A stretch of DNA of 6,061 bases. Source: an uncultured Oscillospiraceae bacterium. Lineage in GTDB: Bacteria; Bacillota; Clostridia; Oscillospirales; Oscillospiraceae. The stretch is from positions 1 through 6,061 of the forward strand of contig CAKTKV010000098.1 of NCBI GenBank assembly GCA_934572355.1, read 5' to 3'. The notes under the pieces are model-generated. The model saw only the letters and a program-made list of their open reading frames with translations, did not search any database and was not told where the DNA came from. This document shows, in pieces, positions 4,984 through 6,061 of this stretch (position 1 is its first letter; each line of letters opens with the position of its first letter). Both the position numbers and the translations under genes were made by a program.

Positions 4984-6061
4984 TCAGTCGACCTCCTTGA
5001 GTTTCTTGCTGGTGCCGAAGTGCTTGATGAACAGGTTCATCAGCAGCACAGCGCCGTAGGTGATGATGATAAGAATGGTTGCGAACGCGCATGCAAGGCT
5101 GTAGGAGCCCTTCTCCGCAAACTCGTTGATCTGCACCGTGATGAGCAAAAACTGCGGCGTCACGAGCAGGATGATCGCGGAGATAGCGGTTATGCTGCGC
5201 ACGAAGGCCGTGACGAGGCCGGAGAGGAAGGAGTCCTTAATGAGCGGGAGCGTCACTGTCATGAACACCTTGAAGCTGTCCGCGCCCATGTCGTAGGCGG
5301 ATTCCTCGATGGACTTGTCTATCTGCCGCAGCGCGGAGATACCGCTGCGCGTACCGGTCGGCAGGGAGCGGACGACAAAGACGATGATGAGTATCAGCCC
5401 CGTGCCGTAGATGCCCTGCAGAAAGCCCGTGTGGAACACGCCGCTTGCAAAGCCGCGGATGTAGCCGACGCCGAGAACCGTACCGGGGACTGCCATCGCG
5501 AGCATGGACACCGCCTCGATAAAGCCCTTGGCCTTGAACTTGCGCTTTACGACGAGGTAGGAGATTATCATGCTCAGCAGCGCCGTTATCGGGGCGGCGA
5601 TCAGCGAGAGCACGAAGGAGTCACGGAAGGCCTGGAAGCCGTGGTAGCGCGTGAAGACGAGCTTGAACCACTTGCCCGTGAGCGGGAAGAACTTATAGCC
5701 CCAGGTCGGGAAGAACGAGCCTATCGGCACGCAGATGTACATCAGGATAACGAAGCCCGCGGCAAGCCCGCAGAGCACCGTCAGCGGTACGCGCACGCTC
5801 TTGTCCTCGATGAGCATCCTGCCGCGCGAGGCCTTGCCGGTCAGCGTTGCGGCGGTCTTGGTTTCGAGGTAATACTTCTGCACGGCGAACATCAGCAGCG
5901 TTATGCACAGCAGCACGACCGCCATCGCCGCGGCGCCGGCCTTGTCGTAGGCGCCGGTGATCTGGAGATAGATCGTCGTTGCCAGCGTGTCATACGAGCC
6001 GCCGATTATCATGGGGTTAGCAAAGTCCGCGATCGACTCGATGAAGGTCACAAGGAAGGCG
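4984..6061 (-). CDS. ABC transporter permease, FbpB/AfuB-like fused type (5' end outside window)
   Basis: The C-terminal 358 residues of an inner-membrane permease. The frame is open to the right edge and the start is not present. A GTG at 6051 is only an internal codon, because the conserved segment runs across it (AFLVTFIESIADFANPMIIGG). This segment is typical of the end of the first half of fused FbpB-type permeases, which have two permease domains and about 550 residues in all, so about 200 residues are missing. About seven hydrophobic segments are visible. The EAA loop of the second half is EESAYDMGADSFKVFMTVTLP (5242-5307), the docking site for the ATPase. A hydrophilic linker around 5790-5880 separates the halves. 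Its own substrate-binding protein gene may lie further right, upstream. The substrate is unknown. Confidence 0.93.
   Translation of the reverse strand, partial: AFLVTFIESIADFANPMIIGGSYDTLATTIYLQITGAYDKAGAAAMAVVLLCITLLMFAVQKYYLETKTAATLTGKASRGRMLIEDKSVRVPLTVLCGLAAGFVILMYICVPIGSFFPTWGYKFFPLTGKWFKLVFTRYHGFQAFRDSFVLSLIAAPITALLSMIISYLVVKRKFKAKGFIEAVSMLAMAVPGTVLGVGYIRGFASGVFHTGFLQGIYGTGLILIIVFVVRSLPTGTRSGISALRQIDKSIEESAYDMGADSFKVFMTVTLPLIKDSFLSGLVTAFVRSITAISAIILLVTPQFLLITVQINEFAEKGSYSLACAFATILIIITYGAVLLMNLFIKHFGTSKKLKEVD

Noticed and set aside
4984..6051. Permease as a complete 355-residue protein starting at 6051
   Set aside because: The codon is GTG inside a conserved segment. The frame continues to the window edge, and fused permeases of this family have another permease domain before it.

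Overview
The window looks like chromosomal DNA from a fairly GC-rich Firmicute, most likely a gut-type member of class Clostridia such as Oscillospiraceae. This is inferred from a YesM/YesN-style kinase and AraC-type regulator pair, a lipoprotein binding protein, strong AGGAGG ribosome binding sites, and AT-rich spacers between GC-rich genes. No ribosomal RNA or marker gene is present to confirm it.

All five protein genes lie on the minus strand, so transcription runs from the right edge to the left. At 6061-4984 is the 3' part of a fused-type ABC permease whose start lies beyond the right edge. Three bases after it comes its ATPase (4980-3904). A strong intrinsic terminator (3880-3845) ends this transporter unit. 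A 124-base spacer carries that terminator and a good sigma-70/sigma-A type promoter (3843-3814). The promoter starts a second unit of three overlapping genes: a solute-binding lipoprotein (3779-2781), a two-transmembrane sensor histidine kinase of the LytS/YesM type (2784-1078) and an AraC-type response regulator (1100-354).

The likely logic is that the lipoprotein captures a ligand outside the membrane and the kinase reads its state. The phosphorylated regulator then controls uptake genes, most plausibly the neighbouring transporter. This is the layout of HptRSA in Staphylococcus aureus (glucose-6-phosphate sensing), paired here with an AfuABC/FbpABC-type ABC transporter. The substrate cannot be read from the sequence. 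A phosphorylated small molecule or other anion, or ferric iron, are the family options. The lipoprotein shows no adjacent tyrosine pair of the kind that binds iron in FbpA.

The left 353 bases hold no convincing gene. Bases 181-351 are dense in inverted repeats: perfect stems of 10, 13 and 11 bp, a weaker hairpin, imperfect arms enclosing most of them, and a competing pairing between the first two hairpins. An extended -10 element on the plus strand sits near the left edge. This is a REP/MITE-like repeat or a structured RNA and is the least explained part of the window.
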